Below are positions 10,250 to 21,531 of a stretch of DNA of 64,000 nt, piece after piece. The translations under genes and the position numbers were made by a program. The first letter of the stretch is position 1. The number at the start of each line of letters is the position of its first letter. Source of the stretch: Aplidium turbinatum (Eukaryota > Chordata > Ascidiacea > Aplousobranchia > Polyclinidae); contig OU964918.1 of NCBI GenBank assembly GCA_918807975.1, forward strand, positions 3,410,001-3,474,000. The letters run 5' to 3'. The notes beneath the pieces are model-generated. The model searched no databases, was not told the origin of the DNA, and saw nothing but the letters and a program-made list of their open reading frames with translations.

Positions 10250-13200
10250 TAGGGGGGGGACTTAGAACGCTTTTTGGAGAAAAACGGTTCTCTAATGGGC
10301 TAAAAATATGGACCGAGATATAAAAACTCCAGCAAGCCCAAATTTATGCCTCTGGAAGATCGTTTACCCCCTTGAACATACCCCTTGAAGATGACCACTT
10401 TGAGATTTTGGATATTTTCTTGCAGTGTTGCCATATAAAGCAATACGATCAAGTCTTAACACATTTTATCTCGCAAAACTTGTTCCTTTGTAGTTTTAAG
10501 CAGTTTTTGATAATTTACCAGTATGTAGAAAGATATTTAAGTTGTTTAGTGACACACTTTATTGAATTTAAGTTAAAAAATAGTATTTTTTTTTGTGAAT
10601 GGCAACATGTGTTCTGCTTTGGAGACTATGTCATAAAAGCGTGTGCCTTTTGATTGTTTGTACACGTTAGTATGAGTGATAGTGCAAGGCAACTAGGCTA
10701 CTTTACATTGGAATATTGCCTGATCAATGAGTATAAAGCCTTTCCAATGGAGAAGAGAGTACTGATTTAGATACAATTCAAAGTTGTAGTAGGCCATATT
10801 AGGCTAATGCCTGACAGCTCTTAGCCTACAATCTTGTAGAAGCTAGGCTATAGCTTGTGGAGAAACCAACCTAGCCATTGGTGACTATCAGTACAACAGT
10901 TGCAATAAAATGACTATTTTGGTTCAGTTTTAAATCTACAGAGTTTTACTATGGTGTAGAGAGGGATGGAGCAGGGGCCACTGCCCCTTAACCTTATTTG
11001 GATTATTTGATTTATTTTGAGGATAAGGTTTAATTTGCTCTTTGAAACAACTTTTGTTTGGCCAACACCTTGATGGTGTGTTGTAATATTGCAGTCAAGT
11101 ATACCATAACCAAAACAGACCCAGAGCAAACATTGATTTTTATTGTTTTTCAGATGTACTATAAACCTATATTATATTGAAGATACAGAAATCTGAAAGT
11201 GTACTATTATCCCCTTTGGGCAGTTAGCAGTCTATTTACACCTACGTAATAATGTCTGCTTTTGAAACTCGGTCCAAAGCAAAAAAGAAATTAGGTGATG
11301 TTGTTTACACTGAAGCAGCTGGCTTTCCAGCAGGAACCCTTCCTGTAGAAAAGGCAGTCCTTGAAAATATGTTGTACTTGTTACAGCCTAAGAGAGCAGG
11401 TGCAAATGAGAGAAGTAAATTGGATGCTGCTGGTATGATAGCAATGATGTTGCAAGAACATTGGTTGTTCTGCAATTTGTATACAGTTTCCACTATTGCA
11501 ATTAAAAATCGTGTTGTTAAAATTTATGATGAATTTATGTATCTTTTGAGAATAAGAAAATCTCGTCAAAACAATCGGCATCAGAAACGAGTGAATGACT
11601 TCAATGACAGATCCAGTGGTGTTTTTGATATATTTTGTGAAAATAACGTTCAAAGAAAAAAACTTGAAGCTCTCCATGGAGTAACGATGACCAGCATGGA
11701 ATGGGACTTTCTGAAAGATCAACGCTCAGAACGAAAAATGTATTGTGAGGATTACATTGACAAACAGTGGTGTAAAACAATGGAAAGGCGAAAGCAAGAT
11801 CTTCATGCTCTTGAACGATTGAGGTGCTCCGAAAAAAGAATCACGGAAGAATATAATGAAGGTTTAACTGAATTAAATGAGATGCTTTCAGACTCTGAAC
11901 AATCTAGTGCTGTTGAGGTCACTTCAGACGACACTCCAACTGATGATGAAGAGCCTAAGCCAAAGAGGAGGAAAGTAGCTATTAATCATGTGGTTGGTGA
12001 CACTATGGCAAAGCAATACCAGCATGTTCGACTTACTTTGCGAAATGTTCGCAGTGAATTTTATGAAACCTTGGACAAACTAAAAAGTGTTTATCATATG
12101 TCTCAGCTCCAAGCAGAGGCAGCTATCGTGGAAACAGCAAACAAGATGTTTGGAAGAACTTGGAAGTTTCATGGTAGTGACCCGGATCAACTCGATTTGG
12201 ACACTTTGCCGGACAGACATATTATAAGGAAAACCGGCAAAAGCATCGAAACAATGGCTCTTGATTCCATTGTTCAAGAAATTATGTTTTCTGAGAATAA
12301 TGCAGCCATTACATATGCTAATGACGGATCAAAAAAACAAGGAGCTGGTTCTTTCATTGTACAGGGAATAATAATAAATGGAAAATATAGAGCACTGCCT
12401 ACCTTGTCCATTGTTTCAGAAAGCAGAGCTAATTTGGCAGACTTGAAAATGAATACACTACGGATCCTCTCTGTGGCTAGTGATGTGGAGGCTAAAGATA
12501 TATATGAAAAGATTGACTTTGTGTTGACTGATCAAACTTCACATAATTTTCAAGTGGACCACACAGTGGCTGAAAAGTTTCAAACAAAAAAACTACCTGA
12601 TCATGTCTTCTGCAATGTTCATCCAAGCTTGATGTTCAATCGTGAAATAAATAAGCACTGGGCAAGTTTGGAAAACGCAATTGGAAGAGACAAAATTTAT
12701 GCAAACTTTCTTGTTAATGCAACCTCATCAGCAAGAAGTGTCACTGAACAAGCTCTTAATTGCATAACAAGGCTAATTAATCATGATTTTGATCACAAAC
12801 CATGGAATAAAGCCAGAGACTTTGACCTTCACATTGCCCCAAGAAAAAATCTATCAGTAAGCCTCAAAGATGAAAGATTTAATCGTTTGACTTTGTCCTG
12901 CGCTATTGTATTGTATCATATGGAAGACGTAGCTGATTTTTTGCGTAAATTTTGTCATGTTTCAAATCAGCTAGCATGCATTGTTAGGTCTTTCCTTGAC
13001 ATCGAATTTTTAGAGGTTATGTTTTGTATTGGAGCTCTTCTGGGTTTACATCTGGTTGAACCTTTTTTGTCACTTACTCTGTCCCAAACTACCACATACT
13101 CTAAACTAACACCTGCATTCCATCAACTTTACGAGGATCTGAACAACACAAATCCTGAAAAGCTATTCGATCTTGATAACCCTGCATTCCAATTCGTGTC

Positions 13201-14215
13201 ATCCGATCGTTTTCATGCCACAAAGTACAGCCCAGAAATATGTGCAAGCATTGCACAAGTGACATCCACATACAAAGCACAACTTAAAAGCATGTTACAA
13301 GTTCTTCTTCCAACTATCGCTGAAGCATTCCAGAGACAAAAAGGAAACATTTTTGGATTCGGAGATCATAACCCAAAGGCAAATATATCCTTAGCCCACA
13401 TGGATCAGAAAAAACTGGAAAAAGTACCTATCCACAACATTGACTCTGAGAGAAGTGTTGGGTTCATTAACTATGAACTATCTCGCAGAGGGGCCAGAGA
13501 ACTACCAGCAGCCTCTTCATCACAAGTAAAAAATAAATCCCAAGATCTAATTGAAAGTATGCCTTCTGGATCTTTCAAACGTTATACCAAAAAAACCATC
13601 CTTATTCCCGAATTGCAGCTAGAGTGGAGAAAACTTCAAGATAACTTGCAGAAAACGATATCAGAAAACAAAATGTCCGCTAATATTGCACTAGACCAAA
13701 GACGCCAAAAAGATCTTGCAGCTCTCAAATCCTTAGGTGGACCGTTTACTTCACCTATGGAGCTCGACAATTACGCAAATTCAATTCAAGCAGAAAGGAC
13801 CAAGACAGACAGATTGTACAGGGAAATACGTTACGCCAGGGACACATCGTTATCCATTCCCAAAACTAGCGATATTTTTAAGCTGAAAAAAGGACACAAG
13901 AAGCTTCCACTTCACACATACATAACAAACTTGAAACTATACCTTGAAAATACTGTATCAAAGACTGATGTGACAATGGAAGACTTCAGTGAAGCAATCA
14001 CAACAATTGTGACTGAATCAAAAAAGTAGTGTTTAGTCACTGTTTACGTACCACAAACAGTAAAAATTTTAAAAAATTCCAAAACTTTCAACCCCTATGT
14101 TCAATGGGGTAAACGTTATTTTTACGCGTTAAAAGTAAGATGGTTGGTGTTTTTACATGTTTCTCCATATTTTCAGGGGGTTAGAGCATAACTTTTGGTC
14201 TAAGTCCCCCCCCTA
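10250..14215 (+). mobile_element. Apparently complete DNA transposon, superfamily not recognised
   Basis: The ends are perfect 17-bp TIRs, TAGGGGGGGGACTTAGA at 10250-10266 and its complement ending at 14215. Flanks carry a perfect 7-bp duplication ATCTTAA (10243-10249, 14216-14222). Removing the element rejoins GGGCTATCTTAACCCCGTG, which matches the unoccupied MITE copy at 16150-16175, so the borders are well fixed. One long gene fills the middle (11252-14029), preceded by about 1 kb and followed by about 190 bp of non-coding DNA. Perfect TIRs, perfect TSD and an open gene indicate recent mobility. The 7-bp TSD and the G-run tip fit no superfamily I can name with confidence; a distant hAT-like or P-like DDE relative is possible. 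Confidence 0.85.
11252..14029 (+). CDS. Putative DDE transposase, 925 aa
   Basis: Single uninterrupted gene inside TIRs, so its job is most likely cut-and-paste transposition of the 3,966-bp element. The N-terminal 130 residues are basic and helical and may bind DNA. An acidic patch is followed by an SV40-like nuclear signal, PKPKRRKV, near residue 237. Candidate catalytic residues are Asp about 358 in YANDGSKKQGAG, Asp about 427 in FVLTDQTSHN, a Cys/His motif CNVHPSL near 453, and Glu about 733 in DSERSVGFINYELSRRG, which recalls the E-R-x-F-S context of hAT enzymes. The tail is coiled-coil-like (residues 780-860). The first ATG fits the A+T-rich leader. The family is assigned by architecture only. 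It belongs, I think, with uncharacterised proteins repeated in cnidarian and other invertebrate genomes. No breaks seen. Confidence 0.8.
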   Translation: MSAFETRSKAKKKLGDVVYTEAAGFPAGTLPVEKAVLENMLYLLQPKRAGANERSKLDAAGMIAMMLQEHWLFCNLYTVSTIAIKNRVVKIYDEFMYLLRIRKSRQNNRHQKRVNDFNDRSSGVFDIFCENNVQRKKLEALHGVTMTSMEWDFLKDQRSERKMYCEDYIDKQWCKTMERRKQDLHALERLRCSEKRITEEYNEGLTELNEMLSDSEQSSAVEVTSDDTPTDDEEPKPKRRKVAINHVVGDTMAKQYQHVRLTLRNVRSEFYETLDKLKSVYHMSQLQAEAAIVETANKMFGRTWKFHGSDPDQLDLDTLPDRHIIRKTGKSIETMALDSIVQEIMFSENNAAITYANDGSKKQGAGSFIVQGIIINGKYRALPTLSIVSESRANLADLKMNTLRILSVASDVEAKDIYEKIDFVLTDQTSHNFQVDHTVAEKFQTKKLPDHVFCNVHPSLMFNREINKHWASLENAIGRDKIYANFLVNATSSARSVTEQALNCITRLINHDFDHKPWNKARDFDLHIAPRKNLSVSLKDERFNRLTLSCAIVLYHMEDVADFLRKFCHVSNQLACIVRSFLDIEFLEVMFCIGALLGLHLVEPFLSLTLSQTTTYSKLTPAFHQLYEDLNNTNPEKLFDLDNPAFQFVSSDRFHATKYSPEICASIAQVTSTYKAQLKSMLQVLLPTIAEAFQRQKGNIFGFGDHNPKANISLAHMDQKKLEKVPIHNIDSERSVGFINYELSRRGARELPAASSSQVKNKSQDLIESMPSGSFKRYTKKTILIPELQLEWRKLQDNLQKTISENKMSANIALDQRRQKDLAALKSLGGPFTSPMELDNYANSIQAERTKTDRLYREIRYARDTSLSIPKTSDIFKLKKGHKKLPLHTYITNLKLYLENTVSKTDVTMEDFSEAITTIVTESKK

Positions 14216-14640
14216 ATCTTAACCCCGTGCTAATTAATCGCCAATAACGGGAGCTATGAAAATCACAGAGCCAAAATCTCTTACAAGATAATAGCCATGT
14301 CTTTGAAGGTCTCTAGTTTAAACTGAGGGAGGAGATCTGCCTGACTACCTATTAAAACATTGATACTGTTGACCGATCCTTTGATACTTAGACAGTGAAG
14401 ATAATAGCCATGTGTATTGTGCGTATAGAAGTTAAGCTTTTACCCAACAAATTTATTGAAATAAAGTGTTTGTGTTGAATAGACGTCAGAAAGTCGGTTT
14501 TTATTTTAATTTCCCAAAAATAGCTTCAAAATTGAAATTTTTGAATTATAACATAAAGTAATGCTAAACTAAACAAAAAATTACATTTGCTCATAAATAT
14601 AAGACATTTTTGGGAGATTTTACATTCCAAAGTAATTGCA
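14216..14640 (+). repeat. Right part of the interrupted MITE
   Basis: Continues the repeat cut at 10249: GCTAATTAATCGCC, AATCACAGAGCCAAA, AATTTATTGAAATAAAGTG and GTCAGAAAGTC are shared with 16165-16345. Relative to that copy it has about 110 extra bases (roughly 14289-14400) bounded by the direct repeat GATAATAGCCATGT. The last part (TTTTGAATTATAACATA) also recurs at 27608. Confidence 0.7.
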
Positions 14641-16105
14641 CTAACATTTATATTGCACTTACATTAAATTATATATACCTAACATTCCACGAAAATGTCT
14701 AGTCACCTGAGACGAAATACTTATTGTGAAGGGCAGAAAGTTAGAAAAATGACCAGTGTAAAATTAGAAAATTCGCAAAGAACATAAACTAAAAGTCAAG
14801 AAATTTCACATTTCTAGCATATTTCTTTCTGAGAAATATTTCACTACAAGAGAGTGGTGTCCTCATAAAACCCCGTGTCGTTACAGATAGAGTTCAGCCC
14901 AAAATAGCGGCCAAAACAAGGTATATGGTAACAATAAATGTTTGTCAGCATCTGATTGTAGCAAGAATTGACAGCGATAGACACCGGTGTTTCGTGGTCT
15001 GTAGCTCCTGCGAACTTTACATGTGTCATTTCTACGTTCTATAATATGCACAGTAAAAAGGGAGGCCCCATAGTTGCATCGAGGCACCAACGCACAAAGT
15101 TAGGCTACGGCCTTGATTGAATGACAGTCCAGCTCAATAAAACTACGGAAAACGCTTCCTCTACAGCTGTGATAGCCTACCTTAAAGGTAATTTTATAAC
15201 CATTATCTATATTGCTATTCAAAGTTTGTTTAATTGGGCTAAATAAACGAGCTTGGTGAATGGCATTTTTAAAGTTATGTCCCTTCAACATGGCTTATTA
15301 GCCTACTCCAGTTGATTCATATTCAGTGCAAGTAGGGCATGAGTGATACATTGTTTTCACAAGTAAAGCAAAATAAGGCTTACAAACGGAAACCTACTTA
15401 GCCTAGGCTACTTATTGCAACAAATAAGACATTAATTTCCACTTATTATTATGAAGACACAGCAATGCAGAAAGAAATTATAAGTCTATTAGAATAGTAG
15501 ACCAACAGAATTTTGCTTTCACACCAACACAGTAGCACACTACCACCAGTTCTTTCAAGCACCATAACTTAAGCGCAGTTACTGGAGCCCATTAATAAGT
15601 GGCTTATTACAACAGTCAGTTTCTTGTGTTTTAACGTTAATGGATGCCACGTTTTTACGAAGATTCTAATAACTGGTAAACACGTATTCACAAGCAATTT
15701 TGTCCTTGTTAATGAAGCAACCATGGTGATGTTTTCCACGACACGCTTCGTTGCAAAGAGCTGCGGGAAAGGTTTATTTACCAGCATTGCCGAAAGCCAA
15801 CCTGTGGAAAATGTGGTAGCCTACTGGTAATTGGAAAATTATCAGGTGCAAGGAATGTGCCTCGCAGCAAGAATAGGCTAACTGTAAAGACAATTTCAAC
15901 AACACGGCAATTTTAGTTTTTTGTTCCTTAGTTTGAAACGAAATACACTACTACTGCTCATATCTGCTCATATCTGCTCATATCTGCTTAAATAAATGTT
16001 CTACACGCGATCTAGAGTGATGTTATTCCTCTAATAGTATAGGTTTCCATTTCGAAACCTTCCATCATTAACGGTGCAAACTTGTTTCCGTCGTTCTAAT
16101 GTTTA
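14641..16105. other. No gene recognised; short tandem at 15957
   Basis: Several small frames of 60-73 codons occur on both strands, none with a recognisable motif. At about 15957-15990 the 10-mer GCTCATATCT is repeated three times. TAGGCTA-type octamers are frequent (15102, 15400, 15882). Confidence 0.4.
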
Positions 16106-16390
16106 ACCCTATCTTAATACGAGCAGTTTTCGTACGCGGAAAGCACGTCACGGGCTATCTTTGCCCCGTTCTAATTAATCGCTAATAACGGGAGCTACGA
16201 AAATCACAGAGCCAAATAATTTTATAAGATAATAGCCATGTGTAGGATTGTGCGTACAGAAATTAAATTTTTTCCAACAAATTTATTGCAATAAAGTGTT
16301 TGGGATACACAAAAATCGTCAGAAAGTCTGTTTATATTCTGATTTCAAACGATTGTATTTTAATGGGCATACGTGCTAATAAGCTGAAAT
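16106..16390 (+). repeat. Uninterrupted copy of the TTAACCCTAT MITE
   Basis: Matches 10187-10249 plus 14216-14520 and gives the empty-site sequence for the large transposon. It starts TTAACCCTATCTTAATACGA. Related tips appear complemented near 27311 and 49300. Confidence 0.7.
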
Positions 16391-16494
16391 TTCTTGACTT
16401 TTCCTAAATATTACTTGGCTAAACGTATTTAAAGTTTCGTGGCTATACCTGATTTGGTTTGAGAGATATTCTACTGTATTTAGCATGTACCTTG

Positions 16495-17016
16495 TGGTCA
16501 CAGCGGTAAACCATAATCTCTTCGTGGGAAAATTTTAACATAAAGTTCCCGAATCCGTTCGTCTGTATATAATGACCGAAGAAACACACACTTGAACTTC
16601 TTTTCAAACAGTGTATTTCTGTAAAATTAGCCCGTGGCTATCGAAATGGGGTTGCAACTCCTTGCACCTCTAAAACTGTCACTACGATACAGATTACTTG
16701 GATAAAAGACGGAGAATTTGTCCAGCTAGCAAGCACCAAATAAACCAGTTAAATGTGCGACCGACTTCCAACAAACAACTTCGAGAATGAATCAGAAAAA
16801 TTTGTGATAACTCAAAGGCACGCCAGCAGTAGCGCGACGCAGCATTTCATGTCCAAACAGGTCTCATACTGAAACAGGTTTAAACCGGTCTGACACGAGT
16901 CTTACGGACGATGGTGCAATTTTGGCTCATGTTTTAGGAATTTCCATGACGTAATATTCAGTAGACCCGAACGGTTTCTACATGACGTTTGACCAGGCGA
17001 ACAACCGTCTGTAACA
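16495..17016 (-). repeat. BEL/Pao 3' LTR
   Basis: 522-bp terminal repeat, in element sense TGTTACAG to GACCA. It is nearly identical to the other LTR apart from the SINE carried there, which makes it the reference for the unoccupied SINE site. Confidence 0.85.
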
Positions 17017-17331
17017 TTGCGGCCCCTAGTTATGACAGTCTGACATGGCATAACTAAAAAAGAATTGACGACAATTGTGAGCCAATGAGTAAAAACACAT
17101 GATACACAAATTGTTTGAATCACTCACGTTTAAGTTAATACGCAAATACAAAGGGCATGCAAAGAATGAACAGCAATAAGAATAAACACGACGATACATG
17201 AAATTGGTACCATAGGTAGTAGGTACACGCAAAAAATGACGCTATATACCATGGTTGCGATAATAACCGACTGTTCTGGGCTCAGACAAGTGTCGGCCAC
17301 CGCAGGCAAAACCAGGCTCAAACCCTAACAC

Positions 17332-19431
17332 TTAGGTGTTCTTTACGGGGGCGAGGCACGAAATATCCCTCAACACATAGTCTACTTTCACTTTCCCCGT
17401 ACTCTCATCATAGTTGCAGACGGCAACTTTAGCTCTACGAACCACAGGCTTCCCTTTCCTAATTTGTGGAACTACCTCATGCACCCTCCCAAGTTGATAC
17501 TTCCCACGTTTACCAATGTCCTGGAGAGAACCTATCACTACAAGTTGACCAGGCTCCAAATTCTCGGCCATTTTTAGCCATTTTTTCTGGCCCTGAAGAC
17601 CTGGCAAGTAAAAATCGATCCATTTACTCCAAAACTGATGAGAAAGTGACAAATTGAACCGATAATCCCTTCTTAGTTGGTCACGATCATGTGGTTGCCC
17701 AACAGCACAGTATGGGTCTAAGTATGGGGTCAAAAGTGAGGCAGGGGTGATGACAGTAAAATCCCTAGGATCGTCACTCAAAGGTACCAAAGGGCGTTCG
17801 TTCACGATCCGAACGGCACTACTGGTGTACGTAAGCAGTTCAATAAATTTGGGCTTATGACTTGAAGAGTCCAAAATGTGAAAAAATGCGATTTTAAATT
17901 GTTTAACCATTGCCTCCCAGGCGCCACCTTGCGCCGGATAATACGGAGGTATAAATTCCCAGTTTATCTCTCTCTGTCTCAGGGCGTTGTGAAATTCAGC
18001 TGATTCTATCAACTCGGGTAACTTTATTTGAAAGAAGCATTTAGTCACATCAGCCATGAGACCAAATCTACCAAGCCAAAATCTAGCCAAGACATCTACC
18101 AGAGGGTTTAACAAGTCAGGACCCGAAAACATTACATCATTAACACAAGTTCCTCGAAATTCAGACTTGCCATCGTAAACAACGCGCTTTTTTAATTGTG
18201 ACGTAACAAAGTATGGTAAATACCATTCAAATCCCTTGACATTTCCTGCTTCACCAGTACGCTCAATATAGCCATTTGATTTAAGATCTTTCATGGTGTC
18301 AGTAAGGAAATCACGAAGTTCAGGTTGTTTTAAAGCTTTCTTTCTTAAAGCAGCAGCTCTATCTGACGCCAACACAAAATTGTTAGGTAGATCAATATCT
18401 TCCTTCAACGGAACAGGTATCTCAAATCGACCATCTTTCAACTCAATATTCGGTTCGACAAGTTCTCTAGCCAAATTATCATTGCGAGACAATTCACAGG
18501 TTTCATTTTGCAACGTCAAATCCTGAATGACTTTATTCAGGTCTGCTATTTCCATATCACGAGACTCAATTTTACGCTGAAAGCCAGAGATGACATCCGA
18601 CTCTGAAGACGTCTGCACTCTGCACACTTTAGCAACGCTTTCATCTAAGGGTGACTTACCACCACAAGCCAACCAACCGAGAGGAGTGAGCAAAGCATGT
18701 GGTTCACTACGATTTTCACCAACACGCTCTTTTTTTGCACACATCAAATAAGCGTTGTCGTTGCCAATCAGTACATCTACAGTACTACAATCATTCAAAT
18801 GAAACATATTCACGTCATGAAAATGACGGAAACTATTTAAATCTTGTTTATGCGGTAAAGTTTTAACATCGTCAGCCCAAGCTGGGTTAACCACCGAGGT
18901 TATATCACAAAACAGTTCATCTGTCTCTAACGACTGGATGTTGAGTTTGACAAGGTCAGCACAAGTAGCTTTCTGACCAGCCAGGGTATCCATTTTAAAT
19001 GACGCTTTATCGTACGGTTTAAGATCAAGTTCACACACCAAATCACTCGAAACAAACGTCAACAGCGAACCAGGATCATGCTGACAATACACCAACTTCG
19101 ATTTGCCAGTCATTGGATTCAAAACACGAGCAGCAGTAACGCGGTTAAAGGCTGCTTTAACATTTCCAATCTTAACATTACGCACAGGAACTCTGGCACG
19201 AGCATCATCTTTCCCAACCGAATCCAGAGAATCACGTGACGTCACATAAAAATCATGCAAAAGAAAATAGTGCTTCCTATCGTTGTTAGGCCCACACTTA
19301 CGACAGTTATTTGCATGAACGCAATCCCTAACCATATGCTGGCGCAAACAACTCAAGCATTTGCCAGCTTTCACAATGACATCTCTCCGATCTTTAGGTG
19401 TCAAGCGCAAAAATTCTTTACAATTAGACAA
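17332..19431 (-). pseudogene. BEL/Pao pol-like gene, broken
   Basis: Parts seen are a Cys/His zinc-knuckle region (KCLSCLRQH, then C-x-x-C), an aspartic-protease-like region of the kind found in Pao polyproteins, a reverse-transcriptase segment (LMADVTKCFFQIKLPE) and the C-terminal integrase-associated region typical of BEL/Pao (GQLVVIGSL, then a basic stretch and D-Y-V-L-R-D). These identify the family. As a whole it is broken and treated here as a fossil. It lies just downstream of the gag-like gene on the same strand. Confidence 0.85.
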
Positions 19432-19545
19432 AAAATGATATTCAACTTGACCACGTGACGAACAACAAATGCATGCCGGTAGGTTTTTACGTCTGGCTTC
19501 ACCACCGCGCGGTGCGCCAACAACAGTCGAGTACTGCGAACTCCC

Positions 19546-21531
19546 TTACATCACATCATCATGGGGTTTTACGGACGTCTGCCTAACCGGACATGAAGGC
19601 AATTTTCCTTTGCCAAACTTTTTAAATTGCTGCGACTCACCAGAATCGCCCATTAGCATAATGCTAAAATCAGTCGACTTACGCGTTTCCTCCCGTACTA
19701 CAAATTCAAACAAACTCTGAAAGGTAGGCTCATCAGTGCCACCATACTGATCACCTAAAAAGTCAAGATAACGCTGCTTAGCGTCAAACGGGAGTCGCTT
19801 AGCCAAATCCAAAACAAAACGTCCTTCTAATTTATCACGCTGACCATAAGCTTGCGCGTAAAGCAAACACTGCGATAATTCATCTTTAAACTCTTTCAGA
19901 TCACTGGAAGAGGTCGAAGTCAATTTGCTACCATAGCGATACTTTCTAATTTCCGGTTCTGCAAAAAGACCTCCACGAACCCCAAAACGCTGGGACAAGC
20001 GAGCTAACGACATTTCTATCCTGTCTTCCTCTGACAAGCCAGGGGTGTCAGAAACCAAATTAGCAATCGTTTGCGCAGCTGTCCTAACACAAGCTGCTTG
20101 TAACAAAGTCAAACGAGTCCCCTTAAAGGGCGAAGCTGCCATTAAGGCCGTAACACGATTTTTAAAGAAGATAAATGGCATATTATTACCATCGTAACCA
20201 ATCAAGGCCGCCTTATCGAAAAACGTCCTACTATTTTGGTATTCAAAAAAGCAATCCTGCTGTTGAGAACTCGATTTCGCGGGAGAAGACAAGCTATATC
20301 TCTTAAGGGGCTGAGTGGGCTCAGTCACGTGCACAGCCCGATCACGATCCTCACACACGTTAAAATCAGGAGACGCGATACGCCTCTCACGACCACCCAA
20401 ATTACGTGTAGCTGGGCGATCAAAACCTAGCGGCGCAGAAAACTGTGAAGGGGGCAAAGCATTACTACTAATGGCGGCCCCGTGACCTGTACGCTCTGGG
20501 GGAGGAGTTCGGTTGTAATTCGCAGACCTTGGCTCTACAGCATTCGGAAGACCCTTAGCCGCGGCCCCGAGACCTCCTGAAACAGCTGGAAAACGTGTGG
20601 ATTGCCCTGGTCCACTCACAGGTTGAACGGGCGTTTGGAAAAGGTTATGTAAATTACACTGCAATTGATGTTCATTTCTGGAATGCCTAGAAGAGCCCTT
20701 CTTAGAGCTACGCTGAGAGCCCACCTCTGATCGATATTCAGCTAAAACTACCTCTTTACGTTGTTCAGCCCTCAACTGAGCGTCTTTGAGTGCGAACTCA
20801 GCAGCTCTCGCTTCGGCTCTCGCGGCGGCCTCAGCTGCTCTCGCTTCGGCCCCAGCTCTCGCGGCAGCTTCAGCTCGAATGGCCTCAGCTCTCGCGGCAG
20901 CCTCAGCTCGAATGGCCTCAGCTCTCGCGGCAGCCTCAGCAGCTCTCGCTTCTGCCTCAGCTTGTATCTGGAGCTCCTCTCGTCTTAGCTGCAGGTTAAT
21001 TTGTGCCACTATCCGAGACGAAGTCATAGACATCCTAGTGCTTACATTTGAGGCGCTATCCTCAGGATGTATGTCAGCATCCAACATATCTGAGAACTCA
21101 CTTTCTTTTTGTTCAAAGTTATTTTTTAACGAGTTAAATTCGGGATCTACCCTATCACGAAGTTCTGCCAAGATTGCAGAGTTAAAGATTTTAGTCAAAA
21201 GAGCATGGAAATGCCGTAATTCCTCTTCTAAAGTAGATAACTTAGATCTAAAAATTAACAGTTCCTGCTTATCACTCAAAGAACCTAGGGCCACAGAAAG
21301 TTTCCCAATTTGAGTCAAAATATCCCGTCTAAGATGCCGGGCCTCTCGAACTGACTTAGCCTCATCGTTAATGGGTCCCTCCCCAGAATGGCCTGCCCGA
21401 CCGCAAAGAACATCATCAGGCTTAAACTCAGTCGAGTCTACGGCGGTCGAGTCCTTGTCGCCACCGAGTGTAGACATATTAAATGTTGGGGCTAAATTAA
21501 CAATTAAAAAAATTAAGTTACACAAACACAC
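19546..21531 (-). CDS. BEL/Pao gag-like gene
   Basis: A 661-residue frame between the 5' LTR and the pol-like gene. The N-terminal part is acidic and helical. Residues about 180-240 form an Ala/Arg/Glu-rich tandem (units like RAEAAARAEAI) likely to be a long charged helix. A Gly/Pro/Ser-rich linker follows. The C-terminal third, from about F-F-E-Y-Q-N-S-R-T-F-F, resembles the conserved capsid-like core of Pao gag proteins (DUF1759-like). Several plus-strand frames over the Ala-rich stretch are shadows of this repeat. Confidence 0.75.
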   Translation of the reverse strand: MCLCNLIFLIVNLAPTFNMSTLGGDKDSTAVDSTEFKPDDVLCGRAGHSGEGPINDEAKSVREARHLRRDILTQIGKLSVALGSLSDKQELLIFRSKLSTLEEELRHFHALLTKIFNSAILAELRDRVDPEFNSLKNNFEQKESEFSDMLDADIHPEDSASNVSTRMSMTSSRIVAQINLQLRREELQIQAEAEARAAEAAARAEAIRAEAAARAEAIRAEAAARAGAEARAAEAAARAEARAAEFALKDAQLRAEQRKEVVLAEYRSEVGSQRSSKKGSSRHSRNEHQLQCNLHNLFQTPVQPVSGPGQSTRFPAVSGGLGAAAKGLPNAVEPRSANYNRTPPPERTGHGAAISSNALPPSQFSAPLGFDRPATRNLGGRERRIASPDFNVCEDRDRAVHVTEPTQPLKRYSLSSPAKSSSQQQDCFFEYQNSRTFFDKAALIGYDGNNMPFIFFKNRVTALMAASPFKGTRLTLLQAACVRTAAQTIANLVSDTPGLSEEDRIEMSLARLSQRFGVRGGLFAEPEIRKYRYGSKLTSTSSSDLKEFKDELSQCLLYAQAYGQRDKLEGRFVLDLAKRLPFDAKQRYLDFLGDQYGGTDEPTFQSLFEFVVREETRKSTDFSIMLMGDSGESQQFKKFGKGKLPSCPVRQTSVKPHDDVM

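Noticed and set aside
10243-14222. TTAA as the target duplication of the large transposon
   Set aside because: TTAA does flank both sides, but with it the terminal repeats do not line up (an extra GATT on one side). The 7-bp ATCTTAA gives perfect 17-bp TIRs and restores the empty-site sequence.
20236-21313. Plus-strand frames of 64-175 codons rich in Ala/Ser, Gln/Leu/Arg or Ser
   Set aside because: They are antisense shadows of the Ala/Arg/Glu repeat in the gag-like gene.
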